The notes below the pieces were generated by a model. It was not told where the DNA came from and ran no database searches. It saw only the letters and a list, made by a program, of their open reading frames with translations. A stretch of 64,000 bases of DNA from Prostheceraeus crozeri (Eukaryota > Platyhelminthes > Polycladida > Euryleptidae). Shown piece by piece: positions 31,363-43,768 of this stretch. The stretch spans positions 28,501-92,500 of the forward strand of contig CAJQUW010010381.1 in assembly GCA_907163375.1 (NCBI GenBank), written 5' to 3'. A program made the position numbers and the translations under genes. The first letter of the stretch is position 1. Each line of letters starts with the position of its first letter.

Positions 31363-33592
31363 CAGCTGTTACATTACTTAGCTGCAAACAACGAATTGAC
31401 GATTGACTAAGTCGAAAGAAACCTTATATTGGTGAAAGGTTCGGGATCAGCTTCAGCTTGAGAGTGAAATGGTAGATTCTTCAATAATTCTTCAACGAAC
31501 ATTCCACAAAAATGAGGATCTTTAACCTGTCCAAGCGAGTACTGACAGATCAAAAGAAGGAGGTGCTGACAATGTGGTCTTGGAATGTGTTGGCCTTGCA
31601 AACCTCACGAGATGAAGCTCGTGGCGAAGATAGAAGGTGAAGCATTTCAGAAGGAGAGTCAATTGTGTAGTCATCATTTACAAAGTCATCATTTACATTA
31701 AGTAGATGAAGAAGCTGATCGAGTCACCAAAATTCTCCGATGTGCAATTGGTCATGTTGTCCTTACAAACGGTCAGAATAGTCGGAATCATGATACAGAC
31801 AATCATAGAAATCATGAATGACATACACGTGCATGTATCTAAATGAAGTAGGGTAGGGTTATCCCCAGCCCCCACGTCGACCTAATTTAAACATAATTCC
31901 GGACGGTCTGATCAAGCCATTGATCGAAAAGATAGGTTATCTCTTTATGCCTAACAGTAATTTCTTGTAATTGGTAGGCTATTTGAGCCAATCAGTTAAT
32001 CGACATAAGAAATGGATCCATCAATTAATTGAAGTTGGGATTAATGATTAATCAATAAATTGACATTCAAATGATTTTTGATATAGAATGAAGCTCCGTT
32101 TTAGCAGCATAGTTGATTGTAATGATAGAAGGAGAGCCAAAGCTGCAATAAATGCTATCAATTATTATACATATTGTTTTTCCTATAATCACCCAATAAT
32201 TTGGCTGTCACAGCCAGTTTCAGGGGAGCAAGGGTTTACAAGATCTTAGTTCGTATGGATTTCAAAATTTCTAAAAAGTCTATGGCATATTTGGCAACAC
32301 AAGTAAGGATCATAGCACTACAAAGGCGGTTCCCACCGCAGGCCGTTCCTTTGGCTCTCCTTCTATTATTATGATTTTTGATATTTTCTAGCAACACCAC
32401 AAATTCACACATGACAGATATAATTATGCTCTCACACTTCAATGTTACTGTAATTTCGTCAACGTTGTCTTCAATAACCGACTGATGAAACTTTTAAGTA
32501 GCGGTCGAGAATTGAATTGGAGCCCATCATTAGATAATGCAAGTAGGAAAACTGGCGAAGTACAGTGTCGGGATCAGGAATCGAGATAATCCGGTAATTG
32601 AGATCTTCAGAAAAACAATTTTCACACTTTGACTGCAGTTTTTGCTACATTCTTAGCCAATGGTTAAATTTTAATCCCGGGACTAAACTGTTCATGGGGA
32701 ATTCTTCTCATCTGACCACCGTTCACAGTATTAGTTCAACTCAGGCTACGATAAAAAGGCATATATAAAGTTAGTCTATCCCGCAATACCGATATTGGGG
32801 TTCTTGGGGATCTTGGAATCCTCTGAAAGTGTAATGCATGGAGCAAGTAGTTATCATTTTGAATTATTTGCTATTTCACTTGTAGTTTGCTTAGATCAAA
32901 CACCATGCGACATTTCTTAAGACAAGTGCTGAACATTCATGGAAATGCCGATTACACAGCATAGTCTGTGAAACAATATCGGGACGAAAACGATCAATTC
33001 ATTTTCCAGAGAAAGAAGATATTTCCGACATTGATTACCAGCAGATTGTCGGTAAAGTAAGCCCACCTGTCGTTCTTAAGGCGCGTGTACACAGGCGAGA
33101 AGACGGTCGCGAGTTTTTGATGGGGGTAGTTGCATGGCCTATTACACTAATGCGACTTTCCGCTGTTCGACACTAGAAGTTGGTGGAGAGATGTATGACA
33201 TGTTCATCACGTGATCTGCAGGCCGCAACTAGTCCAAGAGAACCAGTGACAGCATGTTCATTATTGCTTGCAAACCCTATTACATTGATTGCATGAGATG
33301 TGCGACATCGAAGTGGTGGCGGCAGCAATTGAAGGTTGCATCACGAGTGACGATCGAGGGCGAAGCCCGAGATCGACAAACGAGTGTTGCAACCGAATTG
33401 TTACACTTTTTTTTGGACATAGTAATGTAAGCGATTTATCACCACACTTAGCCGATTTCTATGTAATTGCTTGAACTATTAGGGAATTTGTACTTTATTG
33501 TTCCTCAATGAATGGCATAGAAATCGTTTTTCAACCATGGATATCTATAACTAGCAATTTTGGCTGGTCAACAGTTTGCAGATGTGTTTTGG

Positions 33593-34926
33593 AACGCTAT
33601 CTTAGCGCTATGATAGCGTTATCCGACAAACTAAGTATTCAGAACGCGCTATTCTTTATCATGAAGCGCCAATCTATGCGCTATTTATTGAAGTTCTGAG
33701 AAACGCTACTTAACACAATAGGAAATTGGTTGTTGTCTGTAATTGTAAATGAAAGCTATCTTATTTTATGCACCTTTTTGGCGGAATGTTTTTGCATGTT
33801 TACTACTTGTCAAGTTACAAGAGTTCCAACATCAGTATTAAAACTTATTTCTTTCATATCAATGTAGCCTACTGTCACAATTTCAGATTTGTAGAAAACA
33901 ATTAATTCCAGATCTAATTTATTAATTTAGAAAGACACATTTATACTGAAATCAAAATCAATTTGATCAATGGATGTATCAAAGCAATTACATAATTAAG
34001 TCTTTGGTTTAGGCGGGTCTAGAAGGCTGCTAAGCATCACTTCTTGCTCCGGTCCTTTTCTTTTGTATGCTTCAACAGCATTGCTTCGATGCCCAGTTCT
34101 TGATTTTATTAACTGCTCGTCTACATTTTCTCGGAATAGCCTTGTCGCACATGTTACTTTGCCAGAATGTGCCGTGATGTATCCTTTGATATCGGCTATG
34201 GATGCGGCCTCCGGCAACAATTTTCTGATGGAATTGACTCCAACGGGAGAAGTGGCGAATCTGGGCTGGTCTGGGATAATGTTTCGTAGTGGTCGACGGT
34301 AAAATGCTCCCGTAAAAACACCCATGCTTCGAAGCCGGCTCACGTAAAGTTTCAATATCTTATATACCGATCGATTGTTATCGCTATCGTATTGTCGAAC
34401 ACACTTGTTTTGTATCTTGCGATCGCGGATTCCACCGGAAAGAGTAACAATACAACGCTATGAATTTGTATGGGCATTCATTCTGTCTATTCCCTTATTC
34501 CAACGCAACTAGGTGTGAAAGTCTTGACTGGCAACAGAATCTATTGTGTTCGCTGTTGTACAAAGAGATTATCAGCTATGTTATAAAGAAACGCTATCTT
34601 AGCGTATCTGGATAACAGAACAAGTTGAAATTACGGTTACATTCACAATGTGCAATTACGAGCCATAGCAATCTTGGGTCAGATAATCAACAGATCAATC
34701 TATGCAGGCGGGCAGTGTTATTCTACTATAGCGCTAGAAAACGCTATCTTAGCGCTGTCATAGCGTTCGAAGTTAGAATAGCGTCACAAAATTGTGTTGA
34801 GACAGAGCCTTTCATACAAACTTCAGCGTGTGCAAAATGTGGAAATACCTTGTCAGACAGTCTGACGCTATCTGTGTTTCATACAACTTACACAAGCTGT
34901 GAGGAGCTCGAACGCTATCTAAGAAA
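33593..34926. repeat. Dispersed AACGCTATCTTAGCG motifs inside the Harbinger element
   Basis: AACGCTATCTTAGCG at about 33593, 34592 and 34740, and a shortened AACGCTATCTAAG at about 34911. Two copies continue to the inverse ATAGCGTT, forming short palindromes. They surround the Crypton-type fragment. Confidence 0.6.
33996..34355 (-). pseudogene. Crypton-type tyrosine recombinase, C-terminal fragment
   Basis: 119 codons on the minus strand. Visible are FYRRPL, PRFATSPVGVNSIRKLLPEAAS, then the region that usually holds H-x-x-R, here HSGK, then VDEQLIKSRTGHRSNAVEAYKR, which carries the last catalytic His and the nucleophile Tyr. This matches the KIAA1958-like/Crypton recombinase domain. The core Arg of the H-x-x-R box is replaced by Lys and the N-terminal half with the first catalytic Arg is missing, so it is inactive. 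It sits inside the Harbinger element, between repeats of AACGCTATC. Confidence 0.75.
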
Positions 34927-35059
34927 GTGATATCTATGGTATTTCTTTATTCAGCAGTTGAAACAAGTGAAATTGCATCAACTGCACTTACATGAGGACG
35001 CAATGCAAGTGATTTAGAACTTCATGTTGATGTAACTGAAACTACCACAGTTAATGCAT

Positions 35060-35317
35060 ATGCATGGCCAGAGTGTAACAATCGTTGTGGCAATTGCTGC
35101 AAAGAAGCGCAGATGTGCAAGGAGGAGAAGATCTTGTTGGGTGCAAAAATGGATTGCAAGAAGAGAGCAACTGGGTGCGTATACAAATTTGTTGAAAGAA
35201 CTTGCAATTGAGGACAGATGACAATTCCGCAACATTCTGAGAATGACCCCTGAAAATCTGGAGGAAATTTTGACACTGATTAGGCCAAGTATTTCAAAAA
35301 TGAATACTCAAATGCGT
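35060..35317 (+). pseudogene. Harbinger transposase, N-terminal fragment
   Basis: From an ATG at 35060 the frame encodes an Arg-rich segment, then WVQKWIARREQLGAYTNLL and, after an in-frame TGA (35219-35221), QFRNILRMTPENLEEILTLI and RPSISK. This is the region before the DDE domain of PIF/Harbinger transposases. Similarity ends at about 35317, where the antisense MADF gene begins, so the catalytic domain was deleted. Confidence 0.8.
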
Positions 35318-35630
35318 GCCATTGGAAATGCTGCCACTGGTTCTTTGAGCTGCTGCTACTACCCTTGCTTCCCGACTTTTTCCTCTCTTCCTTCCTCCGC
35401 TCACTGGTGTATTGGCTCCGAAGATTGTGGATTTTCCGAGATATCTCCTTCGTAGTTGTCCCCTCGAATTCAGCTGCAATTGAAGCCAATGCATCGTCTT
35501 TTGAATTCCTGTCCCTATATTCGTCGGCGAAAATATCCCATAGACAAGACTCTTGTCGGTACAATCCAATCAGCTTTTCAGCATCTTCCGGGCTCCACTC
35601 CTTCTTTCCTATCTCTTCTTCGGATGTCAT
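35280..35630 (-). pseudogene. Harbinger MADF/Myb-like protein, 3'-truncated
   Basis: 116 codons from the ATG at 35630. Residues about 11-75 form a MADF domain: WSPEDAEKLIGLYRQESCLWDIF, then ASIAAEFEGTTTKEISRKIHNLRSQY, split here only for reading. It is followed by a Lys/Ser-rich linker. MADF proteins accompany Harbinger transposases and bind the element's ends. The last dozen codons (35317-35280) are antisense to the transposase fragment, so the true C-terminus is gone. The remaining frame is open. Confidence 0.8.
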
Positions 35631-35995
35631 TGTCTTCTCTTCCCTCGCTTGAAGTTGCGTCCAGTTCGACAGCTGAAAACCTCTCGCTCCATTTATAGCT
35701 GCTTTGATTGATGACTTCTCTCATGTGGTCTTGATTTGATCTCGAGACTCAATCGCACACTGCATTGTCGAATGCTATTGCATTGTGACAGAAGAAATGG
35801 ATGTATGTCAAGGTCATACGAAAACGTGGTTGTCTTCTCTCAAGCCCTATTACATTGAATGCAACTGCTTGCATGCAAGAGCTGGCTGAGAGTTAAGCAA
35901 AATCTGTAATTTCCTGGAACCTCAAAATAAAGATCGTCTATTGGTTGAATCACAACTTCTCGCGTGCAAAAGTCACCTGTGTACACGCGCCTTTA

Positions 35996-37610
35996 GAAGA
36001 GGCGTGCTTCGTTTCAATGTTAACTGCGATGAATTGTGCGATCTTGGGGACGGCCCCGTGTGTAGGCCTACTCCAGTTTTTGCTATATGCCAAATTCGAT
36101 TAGGCCGAACAATGTTAAACACTAATTCCTCGAATGATCATTACAAATGCTTTAAAAAACCCTTTCATTTTCTATTTTGTATACGGTCTTCACACAAAAG
36201 CAATGTTTGATCAATTTTAAGGAAAAAAATTACCCTTTTTATGATATTTGCTTTTATTTTTTTACATATTCTGCTGTAGTAGCTCCGAGTTTGTGCGATT
36301 GTTATTGTTTTAATACTGCAAAATAAATTGGAAACTTTTTTTTGTAATTTCAAGTAATATCTGTAAGTATATGACCGAATAAATACAACACAAAATGTAT
36401 ACGATGAGTGGCACAAGTACCCCCCCCCCATTTGATGGGTAACATATGCAGGAGCATATCTCTTTTTCCTATATTTCTAGATCCCTGATATCATTAATTA
36501 AGTAATTAATGTAAGTAATTCAGTAATTTGCAATTTTATGCACATAACATTGATCTAAAATTGCTCGCGAGTTGCCATTAAAGTTATAATCTTATCTCTT
36601 TATAATCTTATAATGAGTTATCAATTATTATTAATTTATTCATAGTTATACAGCACCAAATATTGAGTTGAGTGGGTGCAAATGTATGTAGCCTAGCTAC
36701 TCTCAATATCGGGCATAGGCCGACCGATCAAACTGCTTTACAACATTTATTAAAGTTTTCAATCATATATTTGATATCATGCAAATTGTTAATGATGCAA
36801 TTTATAATTACGTCTATCGTAAATTTAGACATACATACGTACTATGGCATAAGCGCTTAATTAATTGTTATCTGTTTATATGATGTCTCTAAAATTTGAA
36901 TTACAATCAACAGAAACTATCAGCACCATCAGAATACATAATCATGTACCATCTCTAAATTCGAATAATCAAAAGGAATTGCCGAAAACTATCTATGTAA
37001 GTAATGGGCGAAGCACTTCTCTGAATAATTTTTAATAATTCGAATCTATAAGAATCCTGCCTTCGCTCAATCTCCACGTAAAATGTCTTAACCCATTAAG
37101 CATTTCACTTATAATTCATGATATTAAGGGTTCAAAAATTGATGGACATCAAACTGACGCATCACCCCTTCACAATAAAAGCAACTCTAATTTCAACTTA
37201 TAACTCTATTTACTTCACAGAAACTGCTGAATATTGTCGAGTCGTCAACTCGCAACTCACTGTGGAAGATGTACGTTGATCTGGAAGTGTCACTGTAGAC
37301 GTTAACATACTGTTGTTGCCTCAACTCAACTGTTGTCCATCACATGTCTGAATATGTGATCAGTGAACATTTAGCGTACTGAAGGACGACTGAAGTCTTT
37401 CAATGATCAGAAACTTTGAAATAAGCACTGGTTTCTGCTGCAGGGGTATGTCGGTTTGAAGTCCATCCAAAATATTATGGTTTATTGCAAAATGTATCTT
37501 TTCAATATGTCAAACACATGTCTAGATTAATGACATGCTATGCACGATTTAAAAGTTTTTTTACAACCTGATAAATATTGTAGAGAAAATTCAAAACAAG
37601 AAAATTCACC
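35996..37610. other. No recognisable gene
   Basis: AT-rich, short frames only. A run of nine C is at 36421. Confidence 0.5.
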
Positions 37611-38256
37611 CGAACGTTTTCGGCCATTCTCATCAAGGATGTACATGGCAATGAAATTACAGCTAAGAAAAAGAAATGGAATGATGTTAAATGAATTCAC
37701 ATACGTCATGCACGTGTCTACATGTGGTTTGCAAAGATCTACATTTGACTTATCTAACACTCTACTCATTAACAGTTAAGTAATAAGAACATGCAATCTT
37801 AAAAGACAAAGTTAATAAGTTATCTGTCTAACTTATCTGAAGCTAAAAGTCAAGACACAAAGAAATCACATATTTCTTCTGGATGCACAGTATAGGCTTT
37901 TCTCTCTTGATGAGCAAAGCCACCAATATCTGTAGTTCTCTAAAGGTTCTCACTCGTTTCACCACTTTGAATGACTGTCTGGGATCGGCAGGCGGAGAGG
38001 AGCAGGAAACTAAATGTCTTGTAATTCCAGACACTCCTGCCTTCTTCTTGCCGTCAATGTACCACTTTGGGACATGCTCCTTGACTCTGTCTCCCAATCG
38101 TCGTCTCGTTCTGCCAATGTAATTGAGTCCACAACTACAGGAAAATTTGTAAATCACATTTGATGATTGGCTTTTACAACATATTCCACGCCTTCTTGTG
38201 TTATTTGTTGGACTTAAGATGTATTTAAAAGTCACTAATAAATATAATAGACGCAA
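37611..38256 (-). pseudogene. PLE GIY-YIG endonuclease fragment with hammerhead-like 3' motif
   Basis: The minus frame 38256-37843 has NVIYKFSCSCGLNYIG, then RTRRRLGDRVKEHVPKW, the GIY-YIG nuclease of a PLE different from the two others in the window; the catalytic Arg and the Glu-His are kept. A conserved tail (RTFRELQILVALLIKREKP) follows. About 205 bases downstream, at 37638-37611, is CTTGATGAG...GGCCGAAAACGTTCG, a hammerhead-type core pair. The reverse transcriptase upstream (beyond 38256) is not readable. Confidence 0.85.
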
Positions 38257-38497
38257 TTATGTTCATGGTCTCCTAACTGTTCAGCATTCACATAAAGCAA
38301 TACTCTAATGCTATATTTTCTAAATAAGTGAAGGTTACTGATATCAATTTCATAGCACTATTCTCAAAAGGACAAAAGGGACAATTTTTAAACAATATTC
38401 ACAATTCACTTTTAAAGATAGTTTTATCGCAATGATAATTCTGCATCTTGTATTTCTGAGGGATAGCGGTCAGCCCTAAGCACAAAGTAAGTATATT
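38257..38497. other. No recognisable gene
   Basis: Nothing seen. Confidence 0.5.
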
Positions 38498-38885
38498 AGG
38501 TAGAGTGGCAACTCCGTAGAGAATCATAAAATCATGCCGGTGAAAATTGAATTAAAAACTTGAAAGCACGAATTATATCGCGACTTTTTCATAAAGACTT
38601 CAATTATGATACGGTTCATGAAATTCCCTTCATAATCAGCTTAATTTCCACTTAGCTAGGATGCTTATTAGCAAATATTCATTCCTCTTGATATCCAACT
38701 TGTTTCATACTACTTATTAAGGAGAGTTATCTCGGCAGTATATTAATTGGCAAAATTTTGACTTTTTAAAAACTGCTCAAATAATTTTTTGGACCACGGG
38801 AGCGTAATCTCCGCAAAAAACTGAATCTTTTGATATAAAAATTTTCACTGTATACAGATACTTTTTTGAGTCGACACTCTACCTA
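38498..38885. mobile_element. Candidate MITE with TAGGTAGAGTG ends
   Basis: TTAGGTAGAGTGGCAACTC near 38498 is inverted with two or three mismatches at the right end (GAGTCGACACTCTACCTA, ending about 38884). About 390 bp between, with no coding. No target duplication stands out. Confidence 0.5.
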
Positions 38886-39540
38886 TATATCCCTACTCTA
38901 AAGCCCTAAGTATTGGCGAAATGCAGAACAAAGTTCTGAATGCGATGCATTTCGGCAACGTGGCTGCCATGTTCACGCAAAGTCAATACTGGAGGCTTTT
39001 CCAACAATAATTCTGCATCTTTCAAAATCTTGTTTATAAAGAATAAATCATGTGCGAGTTTTTATGTGTTGGAAGAACATTTATAAAACCCTGCCCTAAA
39101 ATATGTTTTTTTTCAGTTGTTCTCTTCAACATGATTCTTCGCTATGTGTTTTATGCCTTTTAGTTTTAAGTATAATTTTGAAACCCTGCTTTTAAACTAT
39201 CAAACTTAGAAATATTTCTAAAGAATAGAAAACCATAAAAACAGAAACATCTCATCATGAACATCATACAAAGAATCTGAGCAATTTATATTTTCTCTAC
39301 TGATGATTTTAAATTATTCGAGAATTAGCGATTATCGTGATATCAATCGTATAAAAATGACATTCTTATCATTGGTTACAGAAAACTTTATGCAGCATCT
39401 AGCTAGATTTTAGCCTTTTGAAGCAAAATTTTGACATAATCAGTACTTCGAGTCATTTTAGTGTGCGCATGCAGCATGCATCCACAACAATACCAGTTAT
39501 TCTAATGTACTCATTCACCTGAAGTACGATGTTTTGTATA
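38886..39540. other. No recognisable gene
   Basis: Nothing seen on either strand. Confidence 0.5.
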
Positions 39541-39875
39541 TAGGCGGGATTTGGGGCGATCAGGGGCGCCAACAAAAAGGAATTGTGAAATTTCTTTCTA
39601 CTGATGGGGGCTTGGCATTGACCCTCCGGTCACAATGAGCCATGGTCGAGCAAAATCGGTGCAGAAATGGAGGCTTTGTCACTTCATTCCCCTGAAATCG
39701 ATATTTTTTGAATAGGCTGAATTTGGGGCGCTGTTGGGCGTCAACAAAGGAATTTTGAAATTTCTTTCTACTGATGGGGCTTGGCATTTTCTCTGCGGTT
39801 TTAATGAGCCATAAACGAGAAAAGTCGGTGCAGAAATGGCATCTGTGTAACTCTGGTTGTAACTCAGTGTTCTGC
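39541..39875. repeat. Two tandem copies of a unit of about 170 bp
   Basis: ATTTGGGGCG, AATTTCTTTCTACTGATGGG, GCTTGGCATT and GTCGGTGCAGAAATGG or close variants recur in the same order in 39541-39705 and 39706-39875. A minus frame is open through both but has no domain. Confidence 0.8.
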
Positions 39876-40941
39876 AATCCGATGTTTGCCGTATGGACCT
39901 GTTTTGAGGCGTACTATAAAGACATTTGTCTTTAGTTGTGGGCCAGCCTACTGCTGTTCAGCATATTTCCATCAGTGTTGTGTGCCTACTTGAACAGGCA
40001 TCCCAAAAATACAATGATCATAATTCCTCCAAGATTCAATATATATATATATATATATATATATAGGGACGTATTCAATAAATATAGACCTGCAGCAAAT
40101 CTCGGTCAGGATGCATACTTAACATGCATGAAACACTTTCAGTCGCCAGCGACCCTAACGGTAATTGACGTTGCACTTGCTTGCGGCTTAAATTATTTCT
40201 TTCCTCTTTGAATTCAAGTTAACTATGCTTTCTGATGTACCACTTTCTCGTGAATTTTGTATCTGGCCATCTGTGTATCAAGATAATCACATGCTGGAGA
40301 CATCTCAGCATAAGTGATTTTGCATGAAGCTATTTGTAACTTGTCTGGAAAAGCCGGGCAGCCCGGGGAAACTGATTGCCTGATATAATTTGAATCTAAG
40401 ATTCTCTTCTGGTTTTATTTATTTCATCAAAACTGCAGAATCACTTGTATCTATACCACATGTAACTTGTACATGGCCTCATAAGCTAGTGTATAGTGGT
40501 CCAACGTAGTTCATGAAGCGAGGACGCAGATGAGTGCACCTGGAAAATGTCCATTGTTTCTCTCCTACTAATGTAAATTGCATCTTCGTATATCTTGGGA
40601 TGTTTTTAATACATTCATATCAACCCATGCTCACTCTTGAAACAATGGTTATATTTATGATTATCATGCGTATTTGCGATGCATTTACTTTTATGCGATT
40701 ATGCTGAAGCCCCACAATTCATTGAGTCTGAATTTGTTGTAATTGAAATTTAGATTACTTTTTTTGAATATAGAAAAAACATCATCAAGAATGACACGAT
40801 CGCTTGTTTTCCTTTTAAAACGCCCTATTAAAAGTGAATTAGCTGATGCTTCAATTGGCATAAGTGTGTAGGCCTACACACACACATCATGTGAGCATAT
40901 GAGAATTTGTGCAACTGAAGCAAAGAAGAAGTACATGACTA
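39876..40941. other. No recognisable gene; AT microsatellite at 40040
   Basis: An (AT)n run of about 27 bases lies at 40040-40066. Otherwise nothing is seen. Confidence 0.5.
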
Positions 40942-41490
40942 TTGGAAATTAAAACATATTCTGTTTTATTTCGGAAAAGAGGAAAGACCGAGCCGCAAAA
41001 ATATATAGTCATGCGGAACAATTTTCTATCAATAGAGGGTTTATCTTTAACTGCTCTATATATTTGGCAAGTTCCTTTTTTGGTTGCATTCGTGTGCCTA
41101 AACTTTCTGATTTCCTTACTAAACACAAATCAAGGCATCACAATTTTCTCCTCAAAGATTTTCACCAAGATCGATCCATTAGATAATTTATTGCCATCAT
41201 TGAAGCAAATTGAGTTTTATTTACGTGGCATAAAACTCTTCGGGAAAGGATTAATACTTTTTTCAGGAATATGTTCCTCTTTCACTGCCATAATGTGTTA
41301 TATTACAATTCAAACATTCGACTTCAAAAATTCATTACATTCGACTCATGATACAAAGAAAGGCACAATAATGCAAAGATTGTTCTATACATTAGGGAGT
41401 CATATTGGAATATTGAAAGCTTGTTGGCAAAATGGTCGTATGAACAGTGCTAAAAAAAACTGGAATCATGATTTTTTAACTCATTTTTAA
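40942..41490 (+). CDS. Hypothetical membrane-protein-like open frame
   Basis: An open frame of 182 codons without an ATG at its start (first Met at codon 24). Two hydrophobic segments (about 41-60, LYIWQVPFLVAFVCLNFLI, and about 104-124, GLILFSGICSSFTAIMCYI) could span a membrane. No family is recognised. It could be one exon of a host gene or chance; it lies about 2.2 kb upstream of the caveolin first exon, same strand. Confidence 0.22.
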   Translation: MEIKTYSVLFRKRGKTEPQKYIVMRNNFLSIEGLSLTALYIWQVPFLVAFVCLNFLISLLNTNQGITIFSSKIFTKIDPLDNLLPSLKQIEFYLRGIKLFGKGLILFSGICSSFTAIMCYITIQTFDFKNSLHSTHDTKKGTIMQRLFYTLGSHIGILKACWQNGRMNSAKKNWNHDFLTHF

Positions 41491-43666
41491 TTAGAAATGA
41501 GAGAAATTTTTTTAAAAAACATCGAGCATTTGGTGACAGAATTCGGACGAGAAATGCCCCTAATTAAAAACTGAGTTTAAAGGAGTGTCGGGAGGGTTTT
41601 TGAACAGATTAGATCAGTGTATTCAGCAATACGGAGGTCATAAAAAAGCGAAAAGAACTTTATTAGGTGGCAGTGCTCATGTTTGCATTAAATCAATCAT
41701 TTCAAAAGAAGTACATGCAGGTCCATTCCTAGTGTAAGTAAATGACAGAAACGGCATGAAATCCCACTGTTTATGCCACTACTTTTATGCATGAAGAATA
41801 GATCGGAAAGATGCAGCACCATTGCATCAATCTGTAATTTGCCACCTACATTATCTTCAATAAGCTGTCTGTCAACATCGATACTGTCAAATCCTGTCAA
41901 TATTCTGCTGATCTTCTCGAAAATTCAATATTGGATATTGTGATCATTTGTCACGTGTAATATCCTCGAAGCTCATTTCTATCAATTAAGCATTCAAGAT
42001 AACGTTCTACTAAAGTTGATAGCTTGGCTTTGTTTTAATTAATATCTTATGACTTTTGAATGAAAATTTCCGCTTTTAGTGTTTCTAGCAAAATTGACAA
42101 AGCTATCCGCGAGCCTTTTCAGTGATACCTGGATCACATACTGTACTTTTATCTGGTTACTCTTCTCTAAACTCGAAAAAAGATGCAGACATCCAGGCCC
42201 GAAATATACACACTTTCTGTATGTAGCTTTATTATTTGCATGTTTTATACATTATAATTTTCTTGTCATTTAATTATCTTTACCGCCAGCAAACACTAAA
42301 CAAAAAGGTCCATCAAGTGATGACTAGAAGATGTTCGACCAGTGGGACATGATCAGTTATCCATGGATCCTTGCGACGTCCCATGATACTAATAGACAAC
42401 ATAGACAATGTATTCAGCTGATTTTGACGCGAAAGAATGTTTTTCACTGTAAATACCTTTAAATGGCCTTCAAATTATTTTAACATAAATGTGGAAGTGT
42501 TCCTTCACAGTCTCCGAATCGACGATGTTTCTCAATTTATCCAAAGAATAAGTCGAGTTTTCAATGTCAAAGAAGACTTTTAAAGAAATCATTCGCAGCA
42601 TTGATAGTTTTGAAATCTTTAACAATATTGTCTACTGTTTGTCAGTAAAGATAAAATGTCTTAAAATTTTCATTTCATCAAACATCACAATATTGGGATA
42701 GACATCGAGCTACATGTAAGTTCAATTGTTTTCTTTATTCGAACATAGATTTCACTCTTTTTCATCTACTTATAGGCCAATTTGGAAACATTTGACACAC
42801 CCACGGCCACGATTTGTTGAAGATGATATTACTTCATAATATTCTCAATTTCTAAAAAATGCTTTAGTTATTGTTAAAAGTCGAGTTTTTATCACACGAA
42901 CATAATTATGTGCAATTAATCATATTAATTATTAACTATCTAATTACTTATCGAAAGTTGGTAGGTGTCATGACGAATAATCATGCATTTATTGTATATT
43001 GCAAAAAAATAATAGAGGCATGGAAATATCCAACTAAGTTGAATGGCAGTGGGAAGCCTGCAGGAATCCTACGGGAATGGGACAGTGTGTCTACTGCAAA
43101 TAGTTTGCATGCAGAAATTCCTGACACTTCAGCCAAATTAAACAACCAACTGTTTGTTATCTGTGCTTTTCATAAACGGCGCGGTTTTAATCATGACCCA
43201 TGCGTGATTGATAGAAAAGATGCATATTAATAGAAAAATATTTTTTAGTGGTAATTGTTCAGTGTTCACAGATTAAAAAGCAATTGCACTCGCTCTTAAA
43301 ATGCTATCACGAACATTACTGTCAACTGTGCTGCGATCAGCTTCGCACATTATTGCTGATGCATTCTTACGTCGAATGTTGAAAAGCCATACTCAACTGT
43401 TGGAAATTTTCAATGTAAGATTACGCAACGAGCCTGCATTTGATACACTCAAATCCTATTGTCTTTAAAGGTTCATCAATGGTATCTGAGCTCATGTGTC
43501 TTTATCCCTGATAAGGCAGGTTCACATTATTTGCTCTGGCTACAGTTTATTTCTGTGCGGGATGTGATTCGTTGTTTTGTGGCAACTTGATAAGGTTGCG
43601 AAAGAGCTTGCAATAGTTGCCATGACTATCAAGTAGACTATAAAATGCTAAATATTGGAGCATTTC
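41491..43666. other. No recognisable gene
   Basis: A 119-codon plus frame at 42871-43230 has no domain. The caveolin promoter and any 5' non-coding exon should lie near the right end, but no TATA box stands out. Confidence 0.4.
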
Positions 43667-43768
43667 ATGACAACACATTTTGACATTCGGATTATCGAAA
43701 TGGACCGCAAAGAAATGGAATTGGACATGGAAAACCGAGATCCCAATGAGATTAATCATCATGTCAAT
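43667..43768 (+). CDS. CAV: Caveolin, first coding exon
   Basis: 34 codons from an ATG at 43667 (an upstream in-frame stop lies at 43649) to a consensus donor GTAAGT at 43769. The end reads MELDMENRDPNEINHHVN, which corresponds to the caveolin segment just before the FEDV signature, where vertebrate caveolins have an Asn-Arg-Asp-Pro box. The exon ends in phase 0, the same phase in which both downstream caveolin exons begin, and joining reads HHVN then VLFEEVIGEP. A second Met at codon 12 could also be the start. The N-terminus is short for a caveolin; an upstream exon is not excluded. Confidence 0.78.

Larger units (their letters stand above)
30449..33075. other. Mostly gene-free; tRNA-like SINE trace and simple repeats
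   Basis: Contains the tRNA-like segment at 30790-30850, an A/T-only run at about 31136-31180 and a GA microsatellite at 31330-31362. Two minus-strand frames at 31407-31690 look exon-like but I cannot assign them. Confidence 0.4.
33076..35995. mobile_element. PIF/Harbinger element, internally deleted, with exact TTA target duplications
   Basis: The element is 33079-35992. It starts AGGCGCGTGTACACAGG and ends with the exact inverse, and is flanked on both sides by TTA (33076-33078 and 35993-35995), the 3-bp duplication of PIF/Harbinger. It holds the N-terminus of a Harbinger transposase (plus) and a MADF-domain protein (minus), the two proteins of this superfamily, facing each other and cut off against each other. 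A Crypton-type recombinase fragment lies in the left half. Without the DDE domain the copy is non-autonomous. Confidence 0.93.

Noticed and set aside
35365-35698. Ser-rich plus frames of 80-95 codons
   Set aside because: Antisense of the MADF-domain protein.
40942-41490. Named membrane protein family for the 182-codon frame
   Set aside because: Two hydrophobic segments alone do not identify a family, so it is listed only as hypothetical.
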